Below, piece after piece: positions 45,211 through 56,279 of a stretch of 64,000 nucleotides of DNA. The position numbers were made by a program, and so were the translations under genes. The stretch covers positions 43,103,001-43,167,000 of the forward strand of contig JAZHRO010000003.1 in assembly GCA_037157565.1 (NCBI GenBank). Direction: 5' to 3'. Positions within the stretch are counted from its first letter, which is position 1. Every line of letters starts with the position of its first letter. This DNA comes from Thalassia testudinum (taxonomy: Eukaryota; Streptophyta; Magnoliopsida; Alismatales; Hydrocharitaceae). Below the pieces are notes generated by a model. It was not told where the DNA came from. It ran no database searches and saw nothing but the letters and a program-made list of their open reading frames with translations.

Positions 45211-46135
45211 ATGTTGAGACATGAAATATTTTATGGAAAGGGATATTTAGCAGATTTTGATTTATTATTTAGAGTGAGATGTGATGTAGATATATCATCT
45301 AGAAATGCTCTAAATAATGTTAGTTTTCATTCAATTCAATCTATTTGCAGTAATATTGAATCTTGTGATATATGGCATGGTAGATTGGGTAATGTAAATT
45401 TCAATTCTTTAAAAAGAATGATGAAATTAAATATGATTCATGAACACACCATAAATAAAACTAAGAAATGCAAGATATATGTGCAAGCTAAACAAACTAG
45501 GAAGCCTTTTCACTCTATTACTAGAGATACTGAGGTTCTAGATTTGGTGCACATGGATATCTGTGAGTTTAATGGTGTGTTGACTAAGGATAATAAAAAG
45601 TATTTTATCACCTTTATAGATGATAGTAGCAGATATTGCTATATGTATTTGCTTAAGTCTAAGGATGAGGCATTAAGTAAATTCCTCATCTTTAAGAAAA
45701 AGGCAAAAACACAAACTGAGAAAACTCTTAAGAGACTGAGGTCAGATAGAGGAGGGGAATATACGTCCAATTTATTTGATGAACAGTGCCAAGCTTTTGG
45801 TATAATTCATGAAGTGATGGCCCCATATTCCTCTCAATCTAATGGGATAGCAGAGCGAAAGAATAGGACCCTAACTGACATGGTCAACGCTCTCTTGCAA
45901 AGCTCAGGATTACCTACTTACATGTAAAGGGAAGCTTTGAATACAGCATGTCATATTCTAAATAGAGTTCCCCTCAAGCATAAGGAAAGTAGTCCATTTG
46001 AGATTTGAAGAAACAGGAAACCAAGTTTAAAATACCTCAAAGTATGGGACTGCCTTACAAAATTGGTTGTCCCAGAACATAAGAGGAAAAAGCTTGGACC
46101 TAAGATAGTTGATGCGATCTTTCTAGGTTATATTG
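45211..46135 (+). pseudogene. E6 integrase, interrupted by E5
   Basis: Frame shifted by one base from the protease. It has the GAG-pre-integrase His/Cys part (IWHGRLGN...KCKIY), then the catalytic core with HMDICEFNG, LRSDRGGEYTS and NGIAERKNRT, so the three acidic residues are present. A TAA at 45925 follows SSGLPTYM, then ALNTACHILNRVPLKHKESSPFEI to a TGA near 46006. Coding similarity runs to ...IFLGYI at 46135, where E5 enters. After E5 the frame resumes at 58945. Confidence 0.85.
46131..46135 (+). repeat. Target site duplication of E5, left copy
   Basis: TATTG before TGTAACGACC; the right copy is 58945-58949. Removing E5 and one copy restores the pol reading frame at this point. Confidence 0.92.
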
Positions 46136-47919
46136 TGTAACGACCCGGCTCCCGAGTCCCTACGAGACACGAGAACCGGACCGACTCGACTAATCCCAAG
46201 ACCTAGTCGTCCAACGAGGAAGTAACCAAAAGAGTAGTAAAATAAACCACATTCAGCATGAATATAACTAACAGTAAGGAAGTACAGCAGTAAGGAAAGA
46301 AACTACTACAGTAGATACCACCACAACAGTAGAACAACATTTATCATATAACAAGAACTGCAGGTAAAGAAAGTACAGCGGAAACAAAAACTACTCACTA
46401 GAACAGAAACAAAAGAGGTACAAAAGACTGTGGTAAACTCTACTGGACCCTACTCGGCCCAGCGTCCTCTGCAGCTGCCGACCCTGGCTGCTCAACACCT
46501 GGTCCTGAAAAAGGTAACGAGTGTAACACGTCAGCAAAACGCTGAGTAGAGTGGCAAACTAACTAAAGGCAACAGTAGAGTGTACAGTAGCTGTTATGTT
46601 CTATTACTTCCTTTATTCACATCTTTCAATTTTCTCACTATTTCATTTATTTCTCAGATCCTTTACTTGATCTCAAATGTCCTCGTGGGAACGATCTTGA
46701 TTGCAATCTTTTCCAAAAGTAGAAGTAGCACGTGGTGCTCTCCTGGCCGGGAGAGTCCCCCGTGGTGATCCTACCCTCAGTCAACCACCCCAAGGTCACT
46801 GACAGACGTAACGGTGACTACGGCACGCGCGATAAACGCACAGGTAGCTAGCCCGCACTGGCACGCGGTCAGTCGTTTCCGTTAACGGGTGCGCCCAAAG
46901 CACAGCACTGAACCAGGGCAGAGCCCTCTCAGTAACAGGGGTCCAACCCCTCCACAGTAACCAAACCGGGGCCTTGCCCCACCACAATCCGCGCACCCTC
47001 GCCTGACTACCCTGGTTTGCCCTAGTGGGCCTAACAAGTCGGTGAAGGAGGCTAGCAGAACCCCGGGGCCCGTGGGGTAGCTAGTACTCTCCTAACACTA
47101 GTAGCTCTCCTCGGTACTACGTACACGAGGGCCAACAAGTCGGTACAGAGCGGCCAATCCTAACCCCAGGTGCCTGGGGTGGCTGGCCCCACTCTGCACT
47201 AAACAGGTACAGGTACTTCCCTTGGTACTGCGTACCCAAGAGACAGTACAAACTACATCTCAGTTCCATTCCTTTTTCTTTCCAGGAGTTCCACTCCTAA
47301 TTCCCCGTAGGGTTCCAGCTCTTTATCTCAGAACATCATATGTTTCACTTTCCAGTTCACGTTCTCACAATCCATGATCTCAATCATGTTTCTTTATTCA
47401 TAACAGGCAGCTGTTAATTCAATTTACAGGCATCTTTATATTCCTTTCCATTTTTCCAAGACTGCAGTATTATACATTCCACTAGTTTTTCCATCCTAGG
47501 GTTCATGCCACATCCTAGGATCTAGCATACAACTAGTTTTCCAGCCCTAGGATTCATGCATCACCTAGGAGCTATCATTCCATACATTTCTCATTCCTAG
47601 GATTCATGCAATGTCCTAGATTCTAGTTATGGTTCCATACTTTAACAGATTTTAATAATAAACTTAAGCCACTCTACCAGGTACAACGGGAGTAATGGGG
47701 GCGTGATCGGGAATCCCGCGTGCCTCCGCGACTCTCAACACTGCAACTGAACGAGGTCCTATCACAAGGATCAAACACAAGGAGTGTCTCAAAACAGTGT
47801 ATAGCTACTGTAGACGGGTAGAGGAATTAATTCTGAAAAGAGCGCAACTCAAATCGCGGAAAACGGAGCCCGAACGGGCCCTAAACGGGTCAAAAAAGAT
47901 GATACTGTGCAAGATCAGA

Positions 47920-48260
47920 CGTCTGGAACTTCTTCCAGACGTCTTAAAGAGTGGATCAGAGAATTACCTGTCCAGCGTGGTTTCCCAGACGTCCATAAGT
48001 TTGCGGGGACGTCTGTCCTATCTCCCAGACGTCCGATGGTCACCTCGGACGTTTGGAGGTCACTCCCGCCGTCTGGTACAACTTCCAGACGTCTAATTCG
48101 CAAAGGATGGCGAATCAGCGAACCTGCGCACAACCAACTGCCTCCCTCAGTACGGTCAGTCGACAGGAAGGAGGAAGAAAGCGGAATACACACCTTTCAG
48201 ACGTCTGTATGAGCTACCAGACGTCGTCCTCGCCGTCTGCCTATCAACCCAGACGTCTGA
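47920..48260. promoter_or_regulatory. GACGTC repeat cluster, E5 3' LTR, inner
   Basis: About nine GACGTC cores, most as AGACGTCT or CAGACGTC, in 340 bp. GACGTC is the C-box form of the ACGT core bound by plant bZIP factors (family knowledge). Mirrored at about 58065-58405. Confidence 0.6.
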
Positions 48261-48284
48261 TTCTGGAAAATTTTCCAGAATCAG
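48257..48284. repeat. 28-bp perfect palindrome in E5 3' LTR
   Basis: Half-site CTGATTCTGGAAAA followed by its exact reverse complement with no loop. The copy in the other LTR (58401-58428) has two mismatches. Confidence 0.85.
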
Positions 48285-48714
48285 GGTGCTACTCGGCCTC
48301 CGCTCGCGACGCCGCCCGCGTCGTACCTCGCGCGTCTGCTGCTCAGACCGCAGCAGGTCCCTCTCCGCATCGCTCCGCGCCCCCTGCGCCCTCCGCCGAC
48401 CGGCCAAGCCGCTCCGGCGAGCTCGCCCTCACGGCAGAGCTCCGCTCTCGCACGCCGCACCTCCTCCGCGCTCACTGCGGCCGCCACTGCCGCCCTCGCG
48501 CTCGCGCTCACGCTCACGCTCACTGGCTGAAGGAGAAGAAGGAGGAGACGGTGGAGACGGGAGGGGAGGCGTGCCCTTTTAAGGCCGCGCGGAGAGGAGA
48601 GAGAAGGATTCGCGGCAGGGGAATCCTACAGCCGCAGGAGGGAGGAAGGGCGAATATGCGGTCTGCACGCTCAGGCGCGCAGACGACTCGCGTGTGTCGA
48701 AAATAACGGATTTC

Positions 48715-48790
48715 CAGACGTCTGGAAACTATCCCAGACGTCTGGTCAGACGTCTGGACAACCTTCCAGACGTCTTAAAAGACGTCTGGG
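48715..48790. promoter_or_regulatory. GACGTC repeat cluster at the start of E5 U3
   Basis: Five GACGTC cores, three as CAGACGTCTGG palindromes, within 76 bp, about 130-210 bp upstream of the TATA-like box in the minus reading. Also at 58856-58925 (one core mutated to GACGTT). Confidence 0.65.
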
Positions 48791-48805
48791 CCACACGCTC
48801 TTTAC

Positions 48806-48891
48806 AATATAACAAACTCAAAGGAAGTTTCGTCCCCGAAACTTGCACCAACTAGGGTGCGGGAAAAGACGTCCGAATAACCATAACAAAC
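48806..48891 (-). other. E5 3' untranslated end without a clear polypurine tract
   Basis: The usual chromovirus sequence before the 3' LTR is seen in part (CGGGGACGAAACTT), but the bases next to the LTR read CCTTTGAGTTTGTTATAT, not a G-rich purine run. The plus-strand 15-mer ATAACAAACTCAAAG at 48809-48823 repeats exactly at 48883-48897. Confidence 0.55.
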
Positions 48892-51883
48892 TCAAAGAGG
48901 ACCGAAGCCGGTCCGAAAAGACGTACCTACGAAAAGCTCCGGGTACCGCTCCCGCATTGCCGCCTCAAGCTCCCAGTTAGCCTCCTCGTACCGCCGGCTC
49001 CTCCACAAAACATTTACCAGGGGTACTTGCTTTCGTCTCAACCGGCGGACGGCTCGGTCTAGGATCCGCACTGGCCGCTCGGGGTAGGTCAGGTCATCGC
49101 TCACCTCGACGCTCTCGTGACTCAGTACGTGACTGGAATCGGCTACGTACTTCCTGAGGTTGGACACGTGGAACACGTCGTGCACACCAGAAAGCTGCGG
49201 GGGAAGGGCAAGTCTGTAAGCAACAGGGCCAACCCGCTCCAGGACCTCAAAGGGCCCCACGAACCTCGGCACGAGCTTCCCTCTCACCCCAAACCGCTGT
49301 AAGCCCTTCATGGGCGAAACACGAAGGAAGACGTGGTCCCCAACCTCGAACTGCACCTCTCTGCGTCTGCGATCCGCGTAGCTCTTCTGTTTGCTCCTGA
49401 CAGTGCGGAGTCGTCTGTGGATCTGCTCAACTACCTCCTGACTCTGCCGGATCAACCTGGGGCCAACCTCCCACTTGGTCCCCACCTCAACCCAACTCAA
49501 GGGTGCCGTACACTTCCATTCGTACAGAGCCTCGTAGGGAGCCATGCCGATGCTCGAGTGATAACTGTTGTGGTATGCAAACTCCGCCAGGGGCAGGTGC
49601 TCCTCCCAAGAGCCCCTCCAGTCCAGTACACAGGCACGCAAAAGGTCCTCAAGTGTCTGTATCGTGCGCTCAGACTGTCCGTCCGTCTGGGGGTGGTAAG
49701 CCATGCTAAACCTCAACCTCGTCCCCAAGGCCTACTGAAACTCAGCCCAAAACTGGGACGTAAAGCGGGTATCCCGGTCGGATACGATCTCTCGCGGAAC
49801 TCCGTGTAGTCGCACCACATCACGGATATACCTCTCTACCAACTGTGCTGGTCCCAAAGTGACTCGGATCAGCAAGAATCGCGCCGTCTTCGTCAATCTA
49901 TCCACTATTACCCAGACAGCGTCGTGTCCCCGCTGGGTAATAGGTAAGCCCACCACCAAGTACATGGTGATGCTCTCCCACTACCACTCTGGCACTGGAA
50001 GCGACTGAAGAGGCCCTGCAGGCCTCTGATGCTCGGCTTTCACCTGCTGGCACACTAAGCACTGCTGCACGAACTCACCCACATCCCGCTTCATCCCTCT
50101 CCACCAAAACTCGCGTCTCAAGTCATGGTACATTTTCGTGTTTCCGGGATGTATGGTGAATCTGGAACCGTGTGCCTCAGTCAGGAGCTCTCTCAACAGC
50201 TCCTCGTCTCTGGGAACGCACAACCGTCCCCTCAAGCGTAACACCTGGTCTGTGAAAGAGAAGTCCCCTGGGTCCCCTGATAGTACTCTATCGCGCAAAG
50301 ACTGCAAGTACGGATCGGCCATCTGTCCCGTGATGATGCGGTCTATCAGCTCTGGCCTGGTCTGCCGTGTCACCGTCACTGCCCCACAGTATCCTCGTAA
50401 CTCTAGAGGTCGCCAACTGCCCACCTCCTCCAAAAGGCTCCAACTCTGTAACTGTAGACTGGCCAAGCGTGCGGGCGCCTTACGGCTCAAGGCGTCAGCC
50501 ACCACATTGGCCTTTCCCGGGTGGTAGGAGATGCTGCAATCGTAGTCCTTCAGGAGCTCCAACCAACGTCTCTGTCTCATGTTGAGCTCCTTCTGGTCAA
50601 AAAGATATCTGAGGCTCTTGTGATCTGTAAAAATCTCGAAGGTCTCACCGTACAAGTAGTGCCTCCAGGTCTTCAGCGCGAAGACAACAACTGCCAACTC
50701 TAGGTCGTGGGTAGGGTAGGTATGCTCATGGGGCTTCAGTTGCCGCGAAGCGTAAGCGACAACATGACCCCTCTGCATGAGCACACCTCCTAACCCCTGC
50801 AAGGAAGCGTCCGTGTACACAACGAACCCGCCACTACTATCAGGGATGGTGAGCACGGGAGTCGAGGTCAACCTCTCCTTCAGCTCCAGAAAACACGCCT
50901 CACAGGCATCTATCCAAGCGAAAGGCACGTCCTTCTGGGTCAACTGTGTCACAGGACGTGCAATCTGCGAAAACCCTCTGATGAACCGTCTGTAGTAGCC
51001 AGCTAGTCCCAGGAAACTGCGAATCTCAGTGACTGAACGCGGTCTCTCCCACCTGAGCACTGCCTCGACCTTGGCGGGGTCCACCGCTAGGCCGTCACCA
51101 GAGATCACATGACCCAAGAAGGTCACCTCCCTCAACCAGAACTCGCACTTGTTGTACTTGGCGTACAGCCTGCGTCGCCTCAGAGTGTCCAAAACCATTT
51201 GCAAGTGCTGTCCGTGCTGCGTCCGATCTCTAGAATAGATGAGCACATCATCTATGAAAACCACCATGAACTGATCCAAGTACGGTCTAAACACCCTGTT
51301 CATCAGGTCCATGAAAGCAGCGGGGGCATTGGTCAGCCCAAACGGCATGACCAAAAACTCGTAGTGTCCGTACCGGGTGCGGAAAGCTGTCTTGGAGACG
51401 TCGGTCTCCCTGATCCTCAACTGGTGGTATCCAGACCTCAAGTCTATCTTGGAAAACACCGTGGCACGCCGCAACTGGTCAAACAAATCGTCGATCCTCG
51501 GCAGCGGATATCTGTTCTTGATGGTGACCCTATTCAGCTGTCGGTAGTCCACACAAAGGCGTAGGGTCCCATCCTTCTTCTTCACAAACAGTACCGGGGC
51601 TCCCCATGGAGACGCACTGGGCCTCACGAAACCTTTCTCCAAAAGGTCCTGCAACTGGGACTTGAGCTCTCGCAGCTCAAGCGGTGCCATCCTGTATGGC
51701 GCGGTGGAGATGGGGCTGGTCCCTGGTACTAGTGAGATCTCAAAATTGATATCACGCTCGGGCGGTAGTCCTGGTAACTCGTCTGGAAACACGTCGGGGT
51801 ACTCTCTGACCACCGGGATGCTCTGGAAGTCTGCCACAGGGCTGGGCTCTGCCACCACACAGGCTAGGAAGCCCTCACACCCC
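48892..51883 (-). pseudogene. E5 pol, second copy: RT, RNase H, integrase, chromodomain
   Basis: One frame. It starts with the protease end and [18 protein letters not shown], then RT ([25 protein letters not shown], catalytic [10 protein letters not shown]), RNase H ([41 protein letters not shown]) and the integrase HHCC end, open from 51858 to 49981. A TAG at 49978-49980 follows PEW. Integrase continues with MYLVVGLP, VSDRDTRF and GQSERTIQ, a second TAG at 49729-49731, then a C-terminal chromodomain ([24 protein letters not shown]...[17 protein letters not shown]). The first integrase Asp is Tyr (plus-strand GTA at 49960-49962), so it is inactive. The chromodomain is thought to guide integration to marked chromatin in this clade. 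Confidence 0.9.
51137..51883. repeat. 747-bp duplicated RT segment, copy 2
   Basis: Direct duplicate of 53591-54337, same length, differing at a low percentage of positions (for example RRATV versus RGATM, DINFE versus EIEFE). It flanks the 1.7-kb insert. Confidence 0.9.
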
Positions 51884-52075
51884 AGTTGTGGTGGTACCTA
51901 CTGTAGTAGTTTCTTTCCTTACTGCTGTACTTTCTTACTGTTAGTTATATTCATGCTGAATGTGGTTTATTTTACTGTCTTTTCGTTACTTCCTCGTTGG
52001 ATGACTAGGTCTTGGGATTAGTCGAGTCGGTCCGGTTCTCGTGTCTCGTAGGGACTCGGGAACCGGGTCGTTACA
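51884..52075 (+). repeat. Inverted fragment of E5-family LTR (about 190 bp)
   Basis: Plus-strand sequence ending ...AACCGGGTCGTTACA at 52075 is the reverse complement of the outermost bases of the E5 LTRs (46136-46325). It therefore represents the 3' end of an E5-type LTR in the opposite orientation to E5. It stops exactly at the LTR terminus. Confidence 0.9.
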
Positions 52076-53568
52076 CTTTCCCGTCATCTTCTTCAATCGA
52101 GATCCTCTGCTACCTGCCTGCGTAGGCCATACCTCCGGCGACTTTGCGCGGAGGATGGAGCCATGCATGCATGGGGAGCCGGCCCCAGATTTGAAAGGGA
52201 GACTCCCTACGTTGTCCCCTGCAGCATGGGCCAGCTCCCATGCCTTGTCGGCCACCATACCTCTCGTGCAAACACTCGAGAGGTATGGGTCTCATTTCGG
52301 CCATATCTCCGGCGAGGTATTCCCACCTCCTCCTCGCGATTCTCTCCCGGCCAACGCCTATTTAAGGCCAGGCAACCCCTATCGCATCCTTCAAGCCTAA
52401 TTTGGCCAAGGAAATCCCTCCAATTTCGTCTCCTCCTCCGACCATTCGCCCGCAGGCTCCGACTATTCTCCTCCTCTCTCGTCACCTTGCCACCATACCA
52501 GTGGCAGGGTTACCTCCGCCGTCTTCCGCCACACCTCGCCGTACCAGCAGGCACCCTCCAGCCCCTCTTCCTCGTCACCGTCTCTTCCCCTGGGTACCTT
52601 TGTCTCCGGCGACAGCAGCACAGCTACTTGCTACCTCTGCCTCCCCCCTTCGTCCAGAGACTCATAAATAAGTTCCTTCTCTCCCCCTCTCCATTTTCCC
52701 TCTTGTAATTCACACTTTCGACCCCTCTACACCACTGTCCACCCTCACCATCTCCACCTCCGACAGACCACCGGCGAGGTGTTCCCGTCGCTCCATGCCT
52801 CCATCCACCTCGCCAGAACCCTCAAAACCTCTGCTGCCATCCACCAAGCAACTTCCCCATCTCCACTACCCACCACACACACTCCACACCTCCACCGATT
52901 TAACCCACCTTCACGGCCACAGAGCAACCTAGGCACGCACGCCTAGGCCACCCCGCGGCTAGCCAACCCCTGCCTCACCTTCGCTGTGATACGGCGAGGG
53001 TTTTCCTATGATCTGACAGGGCCGCGAGGTCTCATTCATGCATTTCAGGTTCGCGCCTCTGCCGCCATTAGCGAAGGTGTGAAGGGGCTTCTCACCAGCT
53101 CCAGGCTCTCCCAGCTCCAAGAGGCACACCCAGGTCACGCGGAAGACTGCTACACACATCTCCAGGCCTTCAATTGGCTGCGAAGACCTCGGCTGGAGTG
53201 GCGATTGAGCACGGTTGCTGCTGCGGGCGCACAGGCGGCAGGGTAGGACGTTTAGTCCCACCTCGTAAATTTGCAAGCGCCCCACAGCACATAAGTTGCA
53301 AAAGTGACTAAGGCTTATTGCCTCAGTCACACGGGGTGAGGTCCCACTCACCCACTCACCCGGCCTCGTCCGCGACCACCCCCCGCGGACCTGGCCCGAC
53401 CCGATTACCCAACCTGTGCACACCTCGCGCACCACCCACGCCGGTGCGCCTGGTCCTAGGCATGCATACCCAACCCGATAACTCGAGTAGGCTCTAGGGG
53501 AACGAACCTTGGAGTGAAACAGAGAGAGAAAGAGAAACGCGGGAAGGGTAGGGGTTAGGTTTTGCCTA
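52076..53568 (+). repeat. LTR D: internal fragment of an E4-family LTR
   Basis: Follows the E4 LTR sequence from roughly LTR position 640 to 2125: the CCATACCTCCGGCGACTTTG start, a TATA-like TATTTAAGG at 52359, GTCCCACCTCG and CCGACCCGATTACCC stretches, and GGTAGGGGTTAGGTTTTGC at the end. It is distinct from A, B and C. About 22 bp with a doubled GCCTAACCG separate it from the RT copy at 53591. ORFs here are not genes. Confidence 0.85.
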
Positions 53569-53590
53569 ACCGAGTGCCTAACCGGTGAAA

Positions 53591-54276
53591 CAGAACTCGC
53601 ACTTGTTGTACTTGGAGTACAGCCTGCGTCGCCTCAGAGTGTCCAAAACCATTCGCAAGTGCTGTCCGTGCTGCGTCCGATCTCTAGAATAGATGAGCAC
53701 ATCATCTATGAAAACCACCACGAACTGATCCAAGTACGGTCTAAACACCCTGTTCATCAGGTCCATGAAAGCAGCGGGGGCATTGGTCAGCCCAAACGGC
53801 ATGACCAAAAACTCGTAGTGTCCGTACCGGGTGCGGAAAGCAGTCTTGGAGACGTCGGTCTCCCTGATCCTCAACTGGTGGTATCCAGACCTCAAGTCTA
53901 TCTTGGAAAACATCGTGGCACCCCGCAACTGGTCAAACAAATCGTCGATCCTCGGCAGCGGATATCTGTTCTTGATGGTGACCCTATTCAGCTGTCGGTA
54001 GTCCACACAAAGGCGTAGGGTCCCATCCTTCTTCTTCACAAACAGTACCGGGGCTCCCCAGGGAGACGCACTGGTTCTCACGAAACCTTTCTCCAAAAGG
54101 TCCTGCAACTGGGACTTGAGCTCTCGCAGCTCAAGCGGTGCCATTCTGTATGGCGCGGTGGAGATGGGGCTGGTCCCTGGTACTAGTGAGATCTCAAACT
54201 CGATCTCACGCTTGGGCGGTAGTCCTGGTAACTCGTCTGGAAACACGTCGGGGTACTCTCTGACCACCGGGATGCT
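53591..54276 (-). pseudogene. E5 RT, first copy, truncated
   Basis: In frame with the protease upstream, with a TAG at 54277-54279 where copy 2 has Gln. RT motifs run from [17 protein letters not shown] through [12 protein letters not shown] to KYNKCEF, where coding ends at the foreign insert. RT thumb, RNase H and integrase are absent from this copy. About 230 residues. Confidence 0.9.
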
Positions 54277-54945
54277 CTAGAAGTCTGCCACAGGGCTGGG
54301 TTCTGCCACCACACAGGCTAGGAAGCCCTCACACCCCTGGCTCAAAAGTCTGGCCGCCCGAAGTGCCGAAATGCACCTGAAACCTCCGTCCACTGGCTGT
54401 CCGTGAAACTCGAAAGAAGGCAACTCCGGAATGGAGAAGACGATCTTCCTCTCAAAACAGTCCACCAAAGCGTGGTAAGCGGACAGCCAATCCATCCCCA
54501 GAATCACTCCAAAGTCCTCCATCTGTATCATAATCAGGTCAGCTGGCAGGCTATGTCCCCCGACACTGACCTCGCAACCCGTGTACACCTCCTCAGCTAC
54601 AAACAGCTGACCACTCGGACCTCTGATTACGAACGGATTCTCTAACAGTGTATAATCCTGGTCCAAACTAACTGCGAAACTAGCTGTGACAAACGAGTGC
54701 GTAGCGCCGGAATCGAAAAGCGTGTAAACGAGTCTGCCAGAAACTGAAACCATACCTGCTACCACGGATCCCGATGCTCTGGCGTCCCTGTGTGTTAGGG
54801 CGTTGATACGCCCCTCAACTCTAGGTGCGGACGAAGCAGCCACACTCTGCGTCGGACAGGTAGGTGCTGGCCGGTACCCTCCTCGCGACTGCTGTCCTCC
54901 TCCTCGTGCCTGGGAACCGCGGCCTCCTACGTGCCCTCAAATGCT
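54277..54945 (-). pseudogene. E5 protease
   Basis: Same frame as gag, separated by a TAG at the gag end and a nearby TGA. The open part from 54843 has the aspartic protease active site LVYTLFDSGATHSF and VILGMDWLSAYHALVD, typical of chromovirus proteases, about 188 residues. The C-terminal linker [15 protein letters not shown] also occurs at the start of the second pol copy. Confidence 0.85.
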
Positions 54946-56100
54946 CTACACGGGAAGTATCTGCTGACCTCCTGCCCTAGATGGGCAGTCCCTCCTGACG
55001 TGGCCTGGCTGGCCACACTGGTAGCAGAGGGGAACCCGACTCCCGCCCTCAGTGAGTCCCTGCTGTCGGCTAAGCAGGGGTCCGGTGCTGGCGACTGGCC
55101 CCTGTCGAGGGCCCCCAAAGGCCACTGATGGCCCTGCACAACGTGACGGCTCTCCTGCGGACGCCACGTGTCTCCGTTCTCGCCGGCCCTGTGAGAAGTC
55201 TGGCTGAAAGGGCCTCTTTCGCCCGCCGTCGGTCTCTCGCGCGGACGGGTTGGTCTCCTCGTAAGTCATAGCTGCCTCTACCACCCTCGAAAACGTAGGC
55301 AGCTTCAGGGGTTTGACATACCCCCGGATCGCAGGCCGGAGCCCCTCGGTGAACCTCCAAAGGCGCTCCTCCTCAGTGGCTACCGCTGTCGCTGCAAAGC
55401 GGGACAGCTCCAAGAAACGCGTGCGGTACGCGCTCACAGTCATCGTCCCTTGGCGGAGAGTGTGGAACTCCCGCCTCCTCTGATCCTGCCACGTCTGGGG
55501 AAAGTACTGCTCGCAGAAGAGGGTGACGAACTGGTCCCACGTCAGCTCGTCCCTCTCCTGTCCCCGGACCACCCTCCACCACCGGTGTGCCGCACTCTCC
55601 AGCTGGTACGTGGCAAAGGCCACGCGGCACTCCACCGGGGGGCGAAGGGTGTCGAAGATCTTCTCCAGCTGCTCAAGCCAGTCCTCTGCCTCGGTCGGGT
55701 CCTCATCCCCCTTGAAGGAGGGGGGCTTCAGCTTCCGAAACTGTCCGAAAAGCTCGAAGTGGCGCTGTAGGGGAGGTGCTGGTGCACCTCCAGGCGAAGG
55801 TGCCTCGTGTACAGAAGTGTTAGAGGAAGGTGGGGGCGGCAGGGGCCCATCCCCTCCCTCGTGTCCAACGCCGTGTCCGTCGCGTGGTCCCACAGAGGAC
55901 TCCCCCTCTGCAACCCCAGGAGGAGGTGCTCGGGGCGGTGGGTGGAGCTCCTCTCGTACAATATCCCGTATCAGTCTGGCGAGGTCCTGGGCCTGGATGC
56001 CAGGGAGTGGTGGCTGGTCCACCGAGACGTCAACAACAGCACGTCCATCTCGCCGACCTCGCCCTCGGCCGCGCCCGCGGCCAGTCTCGCGACGAGGCAT
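54946..56100 (-). CDS. E5 gag (capsid/nucleocapsid), intact 384 residues
   Basis: The start chosen is the ATG at 56100 (MPRRETGRGRGRGRG), not the upstream in-frame ATG at 56157, because the Arg/Gly-rich start is a natural N-terminus. The order is a basic Arg/Gly N-terminus; a Pro-rich linker; a gag core at about residues 110-220 (KPPSFKGDEDPTEAEDWL, RWWRVVRGQER, WDQFVTLFCEQYFP, RRREFHTLRQG); and one zinc knuckle CYQCGQPGHVRRDC near residue 357 for RNA binding. It ends in TAG just after the knuckle, where relatives often continue towards the protease. Confidence 0.88.
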   Translation of the reverse strand: MPRRETGRGRGRGRGRRDGRAVVDVSVDQPPLPGIQAQDLARLIRDIVREELHPPPRAPPPGVAEGESSVGPRDGHGVGHEGGDGPLPPPPSSNTSVHEAPSPGGAPAPPLQRHFELFGQFRKLKPPSFKGDEDPTEAEDWLEQLEKIFDTLRPPVECRVAFATYQLESAAHRWWRVVRGQERDELTWDQFVTLFCEQYFPQTWQDQRRREFHTLRQGTMTVSAYRTRFLELSRFAATAVATEEERLWRFTEGLRPAIRGYVKPLKLPTFSRVVEAAMTYEETNPSARETDGGRKRPFQPDFSQGRRERRHVASAGEPSRCAGPSVAFGGPRQGPVASTGPLLSRQQGLTEGGSRVPLCYQCGQPGHVRRDCPSRAGGQQILPV

Positions 56101-56264
56101 CTCCTGCAAGGAGACGCGAAACAAAACGGAAACGTCAAAACAGACGGTACCTAACAAAACTTCTAAGAGCTCATGTCAAGAGATATGTTGTCGTGGCTAC
56201 TCTAGCTATAAACATGTGAATTGGTTATTTTCCAGTCAGTTGATTCACTTCTCGGGACGACCTT

Positions 56265-56276
56265 GCTCTGATACCA
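56265..56276 (-). other. E5 primer binding site, tRNA-iMet type
   Basis: Minus-strand TGGTATCAGAGC, three bases after the LTR end at 56280. Confidence 0.95.
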
Positions 56277-56279
56277 TCT

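Larger units (their letters stand above)
46136..48805 (-). repeat. E5 3' LTR (2670 bp)
   Basis: Minus-strand start TGTAAAGAGCGTG at 48805, end ...GGGTCGTTACA at 46136. It carries GACGTC repeat clusters at 47924-48260 and 48715-48790, a 28-bp perfect palindrome at 48257-48284 and a TATA-like CTTAAAAGG at 48583-48575 (-). ORFs readable here are present in both LTRs and lack known domains. Confidence 0.93.

Noticed and set aside
48053..48706. 217-residue ORF in the E5 LTR, repeated as 249 residues at 58095-58844
   Set aside because: Both LTRs carry it, it runs antisense to E5, and it is composed of GACGTC repeats and GC-rich leader sequence.
51884..53590. Insert in E5 as a complete nested element
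   Set aside because: No second LTR end, no duplication, no interior; it is one LTR terminus fused to a partial LTR of another family.
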